A stretch of 64,000 nucleotides of DNA. Origin: an uncultured Bacteroides sp. (GTDB lineage Bacteria; Bacteroidota; Bacteroidia; Bacteroidales; Bacteroidaceae). The position numbers and the translations under genes are program-made. How positions within the stretch are numbered: the stretch's first letter is position 1; each line of letters opens with the position of its first letter. This document shows, in pieces, positions 27,097 through 35,747 of the stretch. The DNA lies in NCBI RefSeq assembly GCF_959029255.1, contig NZ_CAUFUE010000016.1, positions 1 to 64,000 of the forward strand, in the 5' to 3' direction. The notes under the pieces are model-generated. The model saw only the letters and a list, made by a program, of their open reading frames with translations. It did not search any database and was not told where the DNA came from.

Positions 27097-27630
27097 ATGA
27101 AACATTTTTTATTAATGCTGATGTTTATTATTGGAAACATTAGTTCAATGTTTGGACAAACAGAAACCGAACATTTTGTTTATGAAAAAGAAGGAGAACT
27201 TTTTAGAGTTTTTCTTAAAGGGAAGGAAGAAGTAAAAACATTGTTGTCGAAAGTGGATGTCCGGTTGGATGGACATGGTGTTGATTGGATTGTGAATGCT
27301 AGAGCGAAGCCTTTTCAAGAGTTGATAAATGAAAAAGTTTTTTCTAAAAGCCGGATGGAAGAGTTGGAAAAGGCTGAAGAGCCACTTGGTATTTATGTGT
27401 TTTTCAATGAAACAGGTATTGTTTTTGATGTGTATTTTCTAATTCCAGTGAAAAAAAAATCCTTATTAACAGACAAAGAGTTATATTGCATTTATCAAAA
27501 ATATATGGGTGCACTATATGATTTGACGGGTGTTATCGCATGGGATGAAAATTCTCTGTCTCCAAAGGAAAGGAAAACCTTTCTTTCATTGGACTATTTC
27601 AAAATTCCCTTTGAAGATTTGAAATATTGA
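27097..27630 (+). CDS. Small exported protein, tandem copy 1
   Basis: The 177-residue product has a signal peptide (MKHFLLMLMFIIGNISSMFG) and a mixed alpha/beta mature part with KPFQELINEKVFSKSRMEEL, LGIYVFFNETGIV and LTDKELYCIYQKYMGALYD. I do not recognise the family with confidence. The start at 27097 is chosen because it begins the signal peptide and is exactly where identity with copy 2 begins. An ATG at 27085 overlaps the upstream stop. The two copies are about 70-75 percent identical in the middle by eye and identical at both ends. Confidence 0.8.
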   Translation: MKHFLLMLMFIIGNISSMFGQTETEHFVYEKEGELFRVFLKGKEEVKTLLSKVDVRLDGHGVDWIVNARAKPFQELINEKVFSKSRMEELEKAEEPLGIYVFFNETGIVFDVYFLIPVKKKSLLTDKELYCIYQKYMGALYDLTGVIAWDENSLSPKERKTFLSLDYFKIPFEDLKY

Positions 27631-27641
27631 TGATTTGTAAT

Positions 27642-27676
27642 TCTCTATCCCGGAGGAATTTCTGCCGGGATAGAGA
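27642..27676 (+). terminator. Hairpin after copy 1
   Basis: A 12-bp perfect stem (27642-27653 with 27665-27676, 11-nt loop) is duplicated exactly after copy 2. It lacks a long T-run, so it may slow or protect transcripts rather than end them. Confidence 0.6.
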
Positions 27677-27698
27677 TTGTCCTTTAGATTTAGTACTT

Positions 27699-28232
27699 AT
27701 GAAACATTTTTTATTAATGCTGATGTTTATTATTGGAAACATTAGTTCAATGTTTGGACAAACAGAAACCGAATATTTTGTTTATGAAAAAGAAGGAGAT
27801 TATTTTAAACTTCTTCCTAAAGGGAAAGAATATGTTGGTACATATTTATCGAAAACTGACGTTCGTTTGGAATATCATAGCGTTGATTGGATTGTGAGTG
27901 CTCGTGTGAATCCTTTTCAAGAATTGATAGATAAAGGAATCTTTTCTAAAGAACGGATGGAAGAGCTGGAAAAAGCTAATGATTCGCTTGGTATTTATGT
28001 GTTTTTTAATGAAACAGGTATTGTTTCCGATGTTTATTTTTCAATGCCGATTGCAAGAAGAACCCTGTTAACTGATGAAGAATTATATTGTATTTATCAA
28101 AAATATTTAGGAGTGCTATATGATTTGACGGGTGTTATCGCATGGGATGAAAATTCTCTGTCTCCAAAGGAAAGGAAAACCTTTCTTTCATTGGACTATT
28201 TCAAAATTCCCTTTGAAGATTTGAAATATTGA
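27699..28232 (+). CDS. Small exported protein, tandem copy 2
   Basis: Copy 2 is a 177-residue paralogue lying exactly 602 bp after copy 1 without indels. The signal peptide is identical and the last 164 bp, including the stop and downstream hairpin, are identical (27514-27677 and 28116-28279). The middle differs by many amino-acid changes, for example HSVDWIVSARVNPFQELIDK. Function unknown; as exported duplicates directly after a modular lipoprotein they could be immunity-like partners, which is inference. Confidence 0.8.
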   Translation: MKHFLLMLMFIIGNISSMFGQTETEYFVYEKEGDYFKLLPKGKEYVGTYLSKTDVRLEYHSVDWIVSARVNPFQELIDKGIFSKERMEELEKANDSLGIYVFFNETGIVSDVYFSMPIARRTLLTDEELYCIYQKYLGVLYDLTGVIAWDENSLSPKERKTFLSLDYFKIPFEDLKY

Positions 28233-28243
28233 TGATTTGTAAT

Positions 28244-28278
28244 TCTCTATCCCGGAGGAATTTCTGCCGGGATAGAGA
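28244..28278 (+). terminator. Hairpin after copy 2
   Basis: An exact copy of the 12-bp stem-loop after copy 1 (28244-28255 with 28267-28278). It lies 23 bp before the start of the transglutaminase-like gene. Confidence 0.6.
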
Positions 28279-28300
28279 TTAATTTTGAAATTTGATTATT

Positions 28301-30223
28301 ATGAAAATCTATGATTTACGCCATATATGGTACTATTTTATCATTTTCTTATTGTTTTCTTGCACTGGCAATCGGTATGCGGCTGATATAGAAGATGTTC
28401 TGGCTTTAGCCGGAGATAATCGCAGCCAGTTGGAGCAAGTGTTGAAACATTATAGCCGTAATCCGGAAGATAGTTTGAAACTTCGTGCGGCTGAGTTTTT
28501 GATACGCAATATGCCGGGGAAGTGTACGGAAACTTATGATGCTTCCTGGGAAGATGTGGCGGCTGCTTTGTATCGTTGGAGTGATACGCCTGATAAGGGT
28601 AAACTTTCTGAAACTTATGGATTGGGTGAAATGAAGGTTCGTGAAGATGTGCATTACATCACTGCCGAATATTTGATTAATAATATAGAGTTGGCTTTTC
28701 AGATGTGGCGTGGGCAACCCTGGGGAAAACACATTGCTTTTAATCGGTTTTGTGAGGAAATTCTGCCCTACAGGGTAGGAAAGGAACCGTTGGAAAATTG
28801 GCGCGGAAAGGTGCTGGCTAGTTTTGGGGATTTGAACGCTTACTTCGAGGAACATTCTGAAATTACGGCGGTAGAGGCTTGTTGCAAGGTGAACCAACAA
28901 CTTCCTCGTTTTACGTGGGTAGGTTATCCCATACCGGGTATGAGCTACTCTATGTTGATGAGTACTCCCAGGGGCTCTTGTGATGAAATGGGAGCTTTGG
29001 CCATTTTTGCCATGAGGGCACTCGGAATTCCCGTTACCCGTGATTTTACGTTGCAGTGGCCTAACCGGAACTTGGGACATTCATGGAATGCCGTATGCGA
29101 TAGCGCCGGAAGGCATATCTCGTTTATGGGAGCGGAAAGCAATCCGGGAGAGACGCATATAGGAACAAGGCTTAAGAAGAGTAAAGTGTATAGAGCTACG
29201 TTTGCCAGGCAAAGCAGGATAATTGATACCGAAGGTGAAGAGATTCCCATGGAACTTCAAAACAGATACATGGTAGACGTGTCGAATGAATATGAAGGAT
29301 GTACTTTTGATGTAGACCTGCCCGCTGATTTCTCTCCGGTGGAAGGGAAGGAGGGAAATGTCTATCTGCTGTCTCTGGGGAAAGATGCGTCAAGTATCGT
29401 CGACTATGGGAGGATGGTCAATGGCAGGTTGTTCTTTAAGAACATAGGAAAAAGAATACTTTATTTACCGGTGTATTATGAGGATGGAAAGCGAATTCCC
29501 GCAGGATATCCTTTCCGGTTGGATGATGAAGGGAATTTATCGGTGTTTAAACCCGATATGGAGAATAGGCGGAGTGTTGTCGTTGCAGATATGGGGTTGA
29601 ATCAATCAATGTTGTTCCGTATGCAGGGCGGTGTGTTTGAGGGTGCCGATAAGTGCGATTTCAGCGATAAGAAGTTATTGTATGCTATTGAAGAAATGCC
29701 TACAGTTACTTATCAGAAAGTGAGGGTGCCGGATATGAATCCTTACCGATATGTCAGGTATGTATCTCCGAAAGGAGGAAACGGCAATGTAGCAGAGATA
29801 GAGTTTTATGGGAATGACGGTAAGAAACTGAAAGGAAGGAATATAGGCACTCCGGGATCTTGGTATAATTCTTCAATGACTTGTGATAAAGTTTTTGATG
29901 GAGATATTTATACCTATTTTGATGCCGCGCAAGGTGAAGGGGATTATGCGTGGACAGGATTGGATTTAGGAAGTCCGCAAAGTATATGCGAGATACGGTA
30001 TTTTCCGCGTATAGAGGATTGCCGTATCGTTGAGGGCAGAACCTATGAATTATATTACCGTACAAGAGAAGACTGGAAAGTTCTGGAAAGGAAAAAGGCT
30101 GTTAAGGCTTCATTGGACTATCTGGTTCCGGATAACGGCTTGTTTTATCTTCGGGATGCGGAGACGGATGTTGAGAGTTGCAGGTTCTTTATGGTAAAGG
30201 ATGGCAAGCAGGTGTGGTTGTGA
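28301..30223 (+). CDS. Transglutaminase-like lipoprotein with C-terminal discoidin-like domain
   Basis: The 640-residue protein starts with a lipoprotein signal (YFIIFLLFSCTGN). A transglutaminase-like Cys/His core follows (about 225-270): STPRGSCDEMGALAIF with the nucleophile Cys, then NLGHSWNAVCD with the His. Next comes a beta-rich middle and a C-terminal F5/8-type-C-like domain (about 485-640: YVRYVSPKGGNGNVAEIEFYG, KVFDGDIYTYFDAAQGEGDY, WTGLDLGSPQSICEIRYFPR). Such proteins are common on Bacteroidetes surfaces and may cleave or modify peptides or glycoproteins. Its stop is 13 bp before the next start, so the two genes are co-translated. Confidence 0.8.
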   Translation: MKIYDLRHIWYYFIIFLLFSCTGNRYAADIEDVLALAGDNRSQLEQVLKHYSRNPEDSLKLRAAEFLIRNMPGKCTETYDASWEDVAAALYRWSDTPDKGKLSETYGLGEMKVREDVHYITAEYLINNIELAFQMWRGQPWGKHIAFNRFCEEILPYRVGKEPLENWRGKVLASFGDLNAYFEEHSEITAVEACCKVNQQLPRFTWVGYPIPGMSYSMLMSTPRGSCDEMGALAIFAMRALGIPVTRDFTLQWPNRNLGHSWNAVCDSAGRHISFMGAESNPGETHIGTRLKKSKVYRATFARQSRIIDTEGEEIPMELQNRYMVDVSNEYEGCTFDVDLPADFSPVEGKEGNVYLLSLGKDASSIVDYGRMVNGRLFFKNIGKRILYLPVYYEDGKRIPAGYPFRLDDEGNLSVFKPDMENRRSVVVADMGLNQSMLFRMQGGVFEGADKCDFSDKKLLYAIEEMPTVTYQKVRVPDMNPYRYVRYVSPKGGNGNVAEIEFYGNDGKKLKGRNIGTPGSWYNSSMTCDKVFDGDIYTYFDAAQGEGDYAWTGLDLGSPQSICEIRYFPRIEDCRIVEGRTYELYYRTREDWKVLERKKAVKASLDYLVPDNGLFYLRDAETDVESCRFFMVKDGKQVWL

Positions 30224-30236
30224 TGAATGTGGAGTG

Positions 30237-31985
30237 ATGAAAATACTTTTTTCTATTATAATCGGTTTTTCTATCGTTGTGCTTCCGGTGGCTTATGGCG
30301 GGGCGGGAGGAGCATTGGCTAATGAAATGACAGGCTGTGGGTTATTGCTGTTCTTTTTAGCGGTGGTTATTGTCTTACTCTTTAAGAATATTCTGAAACG
30401 GGATAATTCTTTCCGAAAGATACGGATAAGTGTGATTGATTCTTTTGTTATCTGTAGTTTGTTTTATTTGGCTTTCAATTTTATGTTTATTGATAAGTGC
30501 CGGACAGACAAGTATGTATTTTATGGATGGGGGGCGGTGATTATCGGATATTTACTGTTGAGGAGCGGTATCGTGGTTTTAGATATATTGTTGTGTGCTT
30601 GTTGCGTGTCAGGGGGTATCCAGTCTGTTATTGTCATTTGCCAACGGTGGGGGATTGTATCCGGCAATAATATACAGTTTGATATCACCGGTTCATTGGG
30701 TAATCCGGGGCAGATAGGAGGGTATATTGCGGTTTGCAGTGTTATCACATTGGGATTGTTGGGGCATTTTGCCGGAAATAAAAGAACTTTATGCGTATGG
30801 CTTCTATCGGCCGCCTTAATAGTACAGTCCTATGCGTTATTTCTTGCTGATTCCCGTGCGGCTTGGGTGGCTGCTATTCTGGGGATGGTCGTTGTATTGG
30901 GGAAGAATTTTTTGGGGATTAGGGCATATTGTAAGAAATATAGGATAGCTGTAATTTGGATGGTTTGTTCAATAATGTTTTTGGGTGGAATATGGATGTA
31001 TAAGTATCGGCCTGCTTCTGCCGATGCAAGGCTTTTGATATGGAGGGTTTCTGGTGAGATGATAATGGATAAACCTGCTTTTGGGCATGGATACAGTTCA
31101 TTTGCAAGGGACTATATGCTTTATCAGGCTGACTTTTTTAAAGAAAACCCTCATTCCTCTTTTTCATCGGTAGCCGACAATGTGATATATCCCTTTAATG
31201 AGTTTGTAGGAATAACGGTTAGATATGGTATCATAGGATTATTGGTAGTCGTTTTGCTTTTCTCTTCAGCTTTGCTTGCTTGTTGTGGTTATCTGAAATC
31301 TAATGTTTTTAAGGCTGCTCTGCTTGCACTATTGCTTTTTTCTTTCTTTTCTTATCCGACGGAGATTTTTCCTTTACTGATGTTTTATCCTTTTCTGTTA
31401 GGGGGGATTGATAGCCGGATTGTTTTCTCTTTTTCTCTCTCTTATTGGGTGTATGGATTGGTCTTGATGATGGCGATTGCTTGGGGTATTTACGCTGTAA
31501 AGGATGGTAGGTTTCTAAAAAGGATGTCTGATTCCTTATCATCTTTGTATCAGAAAGGTGAGGATATAAGGGAAGACGATTATAATAAAATCAAAAAGAA
31601 TGTCAGCTTTAATGATTATTATATGACGTGGTTATCAGGGCAGCCGGACATGGAAATGAAAACTTATAAGCGGATAAAGGAAATTCAACCATCTTGTGAA
31701 GGCTATTGTACGCTTGGGAAATATTACATGGCGCATCTGGATTATCGCAATGCAGAGTATTTCTTGAATTTGGCATCTTATATGATACCTACCCGCATGC
31801 GCCCCAAGTATTACCTTTGGAAGTTGTATGCTTGTAGGCAAAATAGGAGTAAAGCTCAAGAAATAGCAAGAAATATTTTAGTCATGCCTTTGAAGGTAGA
31901 GAACTCTTTCACTCTGAAAGTAAAAAGGAGGATGCGGCAGTATATCACCGCATCGCCAACGCCCGGTTTTCCGCCTCTTCCATGA
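30237..31985 (+). CDS. O-antigen ligase/polymerase-like membrane protein with C-terminal TPRs
   Basis: The 582-residue protein has about a dozen hydrophobic segments and the Wzy_C/WaaL-type pattern SYALFLADSRAAWVAAILGMVVV in its middle. A periplasmic loop carries RLLIWRVSGEMIMDKPAFGHGYSSF. The last about 140 residues are soluble with TPR-like helices (CEGYCTLGKYYMAHLDYRNAEYFLNL). O-antigen ligases move a glycan from a lipid carrier to lipid A or a protein. The TPR tail is typical of Bacteroidetes versions sitting beside exported small proteins rather than LPS loci. I took the start at 30237 (MKILFSIIIG). Its last 41 bp overlap the convergent ybeY gene. Confidence 0.75.
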   Translation: MKILFSIIIGFSIVVLPVAYGGAGGALANEMTGCGLLLFFLAVVIVLLFKNILKRDNSFRKIRISVIDSFVICSLFYLAFNFMFIDKCRTDKYVFYGWGAVIIGYLLLRSGIVVLDILLCACCVSGGIQSVIVICQRWGIVSGNNIQFDITGSLGNPGQIGGYIAVCSVITLGLLGHFAGNKRTLCVWLLSAALIVQSYALFLADSRAAWVAAILGMVVVLGKNFLGIRAYCKKYRIAVIWMVCSIMFLGGIWMYKYRPASADARLLIWRVSGEMIMDKPAFGHGYSSFARDYMLYQADFFKENPHSSFSSVADNVIYPFNEFVGITVRYGIIGLLVVVLLFSSALLACCGYLKSNVFKAALLALLLFSFFSYPTEIFPLLMFYPFLLGGIDSRIVFSFSLSYWVYGLVLMMAIAWGIYAVKDGRFLKRMSDSLSSLYQKGEDIREDDYNKIKKNVSFNDYYMTWLSGQPDMEMKTYKRIKEIQPSCEGYCTLGKYYMAHLDYRNAEYFLNLASYMIPTRMRPKYYLWKLYACRQNRSKAQEIARNILVMPLKVENSFTLKVKRRMRQYITASPTPGFPPLP

Positions 31986-32355
31986 TTTCCCGTTCACCGG
32001 GACCTTTGTCGTTGATGCCGCAAAGGTGCAGGATGCCGTGGATGATGACACGATGTAGTTCGGTATTGTAGTCTGCATCGAACTGTTCGGCATTGGTACG
32101 AACTGTGTCGAGACTGATAAAAAGGTCGCCGCTTAACCGGTTGCCTTCGCAATAGTCAAAGGTGATGATGTCAGTATAATAATCGTGCTGTAGATACTGG
32201 CGGTTTACTTCCAGGATTTTTTCATCCGAACAGAAAATATAGGCGATTTCACCGACTCTTTTTCCGTATGTGGCAGCAACGGATTTAATCCATTCCGTTG
32301 TTTCTCTTTTTTTTATAGCGGGCATTTCAACACCGTCTGTTTGATAACTTATCAT
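31945..32355 (-). CDS. ybeY: Endoribonuclease YbeY
   Basis: The 136-residue YbeY acts in 16S rRNA 3' maturation and ribosome quality control. The metal site is HGILHLCGINDK; the third ligand position deviates from HGxxHLxGyDH, as is common in Bacteroidetes YbeY. The strand YYTDIITFDYCEGNRLSGDLFIS is typical. It converges on and overlaps the O-antigen-ligase-like gene by 41 bp. Confidence 0.93.
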   Translation of the reverse strand: MISYQTDGVEMPAIKKRETTEWIKSVAATYGKRVGEIAYIFCSDEKILEVNRQYLQHDYYTDIITFDYCEGNRLSGDLFISLDTVRTNAEQFDADYNTELHRVIIHGILHLCGINDKGPGEREIMEEAENRALAMR

Positions 32356-32439
32356 GCTTATTTATAATTTTACAATTCAGATTCGTTCAAAATATCTCTT
32401 GGTCTTTCTTTAATGTATCATTTCGGTTGGAGCTCTTTC

Positions 32440-33672
32440 TTAAAAAAAGAACAGATAACTGATGATGATGGCGGCGATGATGCCCGAGAAATCGGCTATC
32501 AGTCCGCAAGTGACGGCATTCCGGGTTTTTGTGATACCTACACTGCCGAAATAGACGGCAAGTATATAGAATGTGGTATCCGAAGCTCCGCGTGCCACGC
32601 AACTCATGCGGCCTACGAAGGAGTCGGCGCCGTGTTGCGTCATGGTATCAATCATCAGCCCGTTGGCGGCGCTGCCACTCAATGTCTTCATCAAAGCGGT
32701 GGGCAGGGCGCCGGCAAAGCTGGTATCGATTCCAAAGAACCCCACGATGGCGGCAATGCCGTCTATCAGCATATCCATTGCTCCTGAGGTGCGGAAAACC
32801 GCGATTCCAACGAGAAATGCCACCAGGTAGGGGATGATGCGTACGGCGGTAAGAAAGCCCTCTTTGGCTCCTTCGATAAAGGCATCGTATACATTGATTT
32901 TTTTCCATAATCCCCATACGATGAAAAGCAAAATGATGCTGAAAAGCAATATGTTCGCTGTTAATGTGGAATAGATGCCCATATCCTCACGGCTGACTTG
33001 CGTAAACATCCAGATGAGACCTGCAAAAAATAAACTGATGCAGCCTACCAGTATTAGTATTGGCTTGCATATCAGATTGATACGTTGCGAAATGCTGACG
33101 GCGGTAACACCTACGAGTGTGGATATGGAAGTGGTGAGCAGCGTAGGGATGAAGATATCCGTGGGCTGCGCGGCTCCCAGTTGGGCGCGATACATCATGA
33201 TGCTGACGGGTATTAGTATCAATCCTGAAGTGTTGATTACCAGAAACATAATCATCGGGTTGGTGGCGGTGTCTTTCTTCGGATTGAGCTCCTGAAGCTC
33301 TTTCATGGCTTTCAGTCCCATCGGGGTGGCAGCATTATCTAACCCTAACATATTGGCTGACAGGTTCATAAAGATAGAACCCATGGCAGGATGCCCTTTT
33401 GGTATATCGGGAAATAGACGACAGAAGACGGGGCTTAGCCAGCGGGAGAGGGCATTAATCATGCCGCTGTTCTCACCGATTTTCATTATTCCCAGCCAGA
33501 GGGCAAGGATACCCGTGAGCCCAAGGGATATTTGGAACGCATTTTTGGAAGAGTCGAAAGTGGAGTTGACGAGCTCTGTGAAAATCTCAGTATCTCCCAT
33601 AAAGATGAGCTTGACAAGAGCCACGATGAAAGCTATTACAAAAAATGCTACCCAAATGTAATTTAAAACCAT
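32440..33672 (-). CDS. Fused SpmA/SpmB-like nucleoside-recognition (Gate) membrane protein
   Basis: The 410-residue multi-pass membrane protein is made of two Gate domains. The first half has the SpmA hallmarks SGMINALSRWLSPVFCRLFP, HPAMGSIFMNLSANMLGLDNAATP and NTSGLILIPVS. The second half has the SpmB hallmarks FIEGAKEGFLTAVRIIPYLVA and LPTALMKTLSGSAANGLM. In spore-formers these are separate spore-maturation proteins; in non-spore-forming Bacteroidetes the fused form probably transports an unknown small solute. Gene 84 bp from ybeY on the same strand. Confidence 0.9.
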   Translation of the reverse strand: MVLNYIWVAFFVIAFIVALVKLIFMGDTEIFTELVNSTFDSSKNAFQISLGLTGILALWLGIMKIGENSGMINALSRWLSPVFCRLFPDIPKGHPAMGSIFMNLSANMLGLDNAATPMGLKAMKELQELNPKKDTATNPMIMFLVINTSGLILIPVSIMMYRAQLGAAQPTDIFIPTLLTTSISTLVGVTAVSISQRINLICKPILILVGCISLFFAGLIWMFTQVSREDMGIYSTLTANILLFSIILLFIVWGLWKKINVYDAFIEGAKEGFLTAVRIIPYLVAFLVGIAVFRTSGAMDMLIDGIAAIVGFFGIDTSFAGALPTALMKTLSGSAANGLMIDTMTQHGADSFVGRMSCVARGASDTTFYILAVYFGSVGITKTRNAVTCGLIADFSGIIAAIIISYLFFF

Positions 33673-33696
33673 GTATAATTGTATTGTTGGTGTGAA

Positions 33697-34701
33697 TTAA
33701 TATTTCTTTTCGTTGGCGAGGTTCCAAACGTTCAGGAAGGCCGCTTTCGTTATCTCAGTTACTTTGTCCCAATTCAATCGGTCTGCATGGTCCGAAGGTT
33801 GGTGATAGTCGGGGTGCCCGTCGGTATGATACCAGATTACGGGAATGTCGCGTAAGGCAAAAGATGCGTTGTCGCTTCCACCCACGGGGCGGTCCCAGGC
33901 ACGGTAGTCGGGTTTCAGCCGGAGGTTGTAGCGGGTGACATCCTGTTTCAGCCAGTCGCCGAAAACCGGATGGGAGGCTGTGTAAAAGTAGACTACATGT
34001 TGTGGTTGTTCAGGGTTGTGGTTGCGGCCTATCATGTCGAAGTTCAGATATCCCTTTATCTGATTGATGGCGGGGAAAGTCTGTACGAAATACTTTGAAC
34101 CGAGCAAACCTATCTCTTCGCCATCCCAGAAAGCAAAGATTACGTTGCGCAGCGGTTTTTGTCCGCTGGCGGCAAATGCGCGGGCTATCTGCAAGACGGC
34201 GGATACGCCGGAGGCATTGTCGTCGGCACCATTGTAGATTTGGTCGTTTGCCAGGGTTTCATCTACACCCAAGTGGTCGAAATGGGCACCTACGATAACA
34301 TATTCATCGCAGCGTTCCCCCGGAATGAAGCCTAATACATTTCTCATCTTCAGCAGACGGTGTGTCCCTTGCCGAAGGACAGCGATGGAGTCGGGATGTA
34401 CCTGCCACTTTCCCCGCAGTTGCCGTTCTTTGTTGTATGCTTCGAAAGGTTGATAATAAGTGTCTTTTTCAAAGGGAGCGATGCCTGCCTCTTTCAGGCA
34501 AGATGCCAGATAGCGGGCTGCAACCCTTGAGCCATTCTTGCCGGCTTCGCGTCCTTGCAGTTCATCGCTGGCAAGGAAACTGACAATGGCTTCTGCCGAA
34601 GTACGGTTGATGCTTCCCAGTCCTTTTTCGCAGGGCGACTGCGCAAGAATGGATTGTACCGAGAAAAGGAGACAGATTGTCCCTAAAAAAGCTTTATACA
34701 T
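33697..34701 (-). CDS. M28-family zinc peptidase, exported
   Basis: The 334-residue product has a signal peptide (MYKAFLGTICLLFSVQSILAQ) and a full M28 metal site: IVGAHFDHLG (His), NGADDNASGVS (bridging Asp), FWDGEEIGLLGS (catalytic and ligand Glu), NFDMIGR (Asp) and HQPSDHAD (His). M28 enzymes release N-terminal amino acids from peptides in the periplasm. It is followed 25 bp later by the SpmAB-like gene and may be co-transcribed. Confidence 0.92.
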   Translation of the reverse strand: MYKAFLGTICLLFSVQSILAQSPCEKGLGSINRTSAEAIVSFLASDELQGREAGKNGSRVAARYLASCLKEAGIAPFEKDTYYQPFEAYNKERQLRGKWQVHPDSIAVLRQGTHRLLKMRNVLGFIPGERCDEYVIVGAHFDHLGVDETLANDQIYNGADDNASGVSAVLQIARAFAASGQKPLRNVIFAFWDGEEIGLLGSKYFVQTFPAINQIKGYLNFDMIGRNHNPEQPQHVVYFYTASHPVFGDWLKQDVTRYNLRLKPDYRAWDRPVGGSDNASFALRDIPVIWYHTDGHPDYHQPSDHADRLNWDKVTEITKAAFLNVWNLANEKKY

Positions 34702-34777
34702 GTCGCAGGGTTTTGTAAATTAGACATATCGATTGCAAAATTAAAGATAACTTTCCATAGTTTCTATAGATTTATCG

Positions 34778-34785
34778 TATTTTTG
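34778..34785 (+). promoter_or_regulatory. -7 promoter element of the AlkD-like gene
   Basis: TATTTTTG matches the -7 consensus 46 bp before the start at 34831. TTTC at 34752-34755 is a weak -33. Confidence 0.45.
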
Positions 34786-34830
34786 TCCGCTGACGGACGA
34801 TTTTAAGTGCGTGTAAATCAATATAGAATA

Positions 34831-35598
34831 ATGAAAAAGAAGGAAGAACAATCAAACGAAAAGATGCAAAATAGCGCGATTTCAACGGAAGAAATCATTG
34901 CTGTCGCAACCGGCATACAGCAGGAATTGGAGAACTATATCGACCCGGTGAAGCGGGAATATCTTCCGAATTTCTTTAAGACCGGAAAAGGGCAGTATGG
35001 TGAAGAAGATAAGTTCCTGGGGGTGGTTGTACCGAATACCCGCCTAGTGGCAAAACGTCATAAGGATGAATCTTTTGAGGTGATGGCGCGATTGTTGCAA
35101 AGTGAGTGGCATGAGTGCAGGCTTTGTGCCCTGCTGATGCTGGTGGAACGCTTTAAGAAAAGCGATGAAAAGGGGAGAAAGATGATTTATGATTTCTATC
35201 TTACGCAGACTGCCCGCATCAATAACTGGGACTTGGTCGATTTGTCTGCTCCCGGCATTGTGGGTGAATATTTGAAAGATAAATCCCGGGAAGATCTTTA
35301 CCGTCTTGCAGATAGTGAGCTTCTTTGGGACCAACGCATTGCAATTGTTTCTACTTATACGCTTATTAAAAACGGTGATTTCATCGAAATTCTCGCACTT
35401 TCCGAGCGTTTTCTGAATACTCGCCACGACCTGATGCAGAAAGCTGTAGGCTGGATGTTGCGGGAAATGGGTAAGCGCGACAAGGATATATTGGTACAGT
35501 TCCTTGAAAAATTCAGTAAAGTGATGCCGAGGACGATGCTTCGATATTCCATTGAGAAATTTACTGAAGAAGAACGGAGAGAGTTTATGAAACGGTGA
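34831..35598 (+). CDS. DNA alkylation repair protein, AlkD-like
   Basis: This 255-residue all-helical HEAT-repeat protein of the AlkC/AlkD glycosylase family has FFKTGKGQYGEEDKFLGVVV, the central INNWDLVDLSAPGIVGEYL and LLWDQRIAIVSTYTLIKNG. These cover the conserved W/D residues that act in base excision of alkylated purines. The start at 34831 (MKKKEEQ) is preferred; 34864 is an alternative. It lies upstream of the AAA/TOPRIM/ruvB group on the same strand, after a 149-bp gap. Confidence 0.88.
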   Translation: MKKKEEQSNEKMQNSAISTEEIIAVATGIQQELENYIDPVKREYLPNFFKTGKGQYGEEDKFLGVVVPNTRLVAKRHKDESFEVMARLLQSEWHECRLCALLMLVERFKKSDEKGRKMIYDFYLTQTARINNWDLVDLSAPGIVGEYLKDKSREDLYRLADSELLWDQRIAIVSTYTLIKNGDFIEILALSERFLNTRHDLMQKAVGWMLREMGKRDKDILVQFLEKFSKVMPRTMLRYSIEKFTEEERREFMKR

Positions 35599-35747
35599 AC
35601 AAGACTATTCATTGTCATATAGGAGGAAATGTTTTTCATTAGACTTTGAAAACACCTAAATGGGTGTGGAAGGGCTTTTTATCATTCCTTATATCACTTA
35701 TATCAAAATAAATTCGTTATTTTGCAGGAAACAAAATGCCTTGAAAT

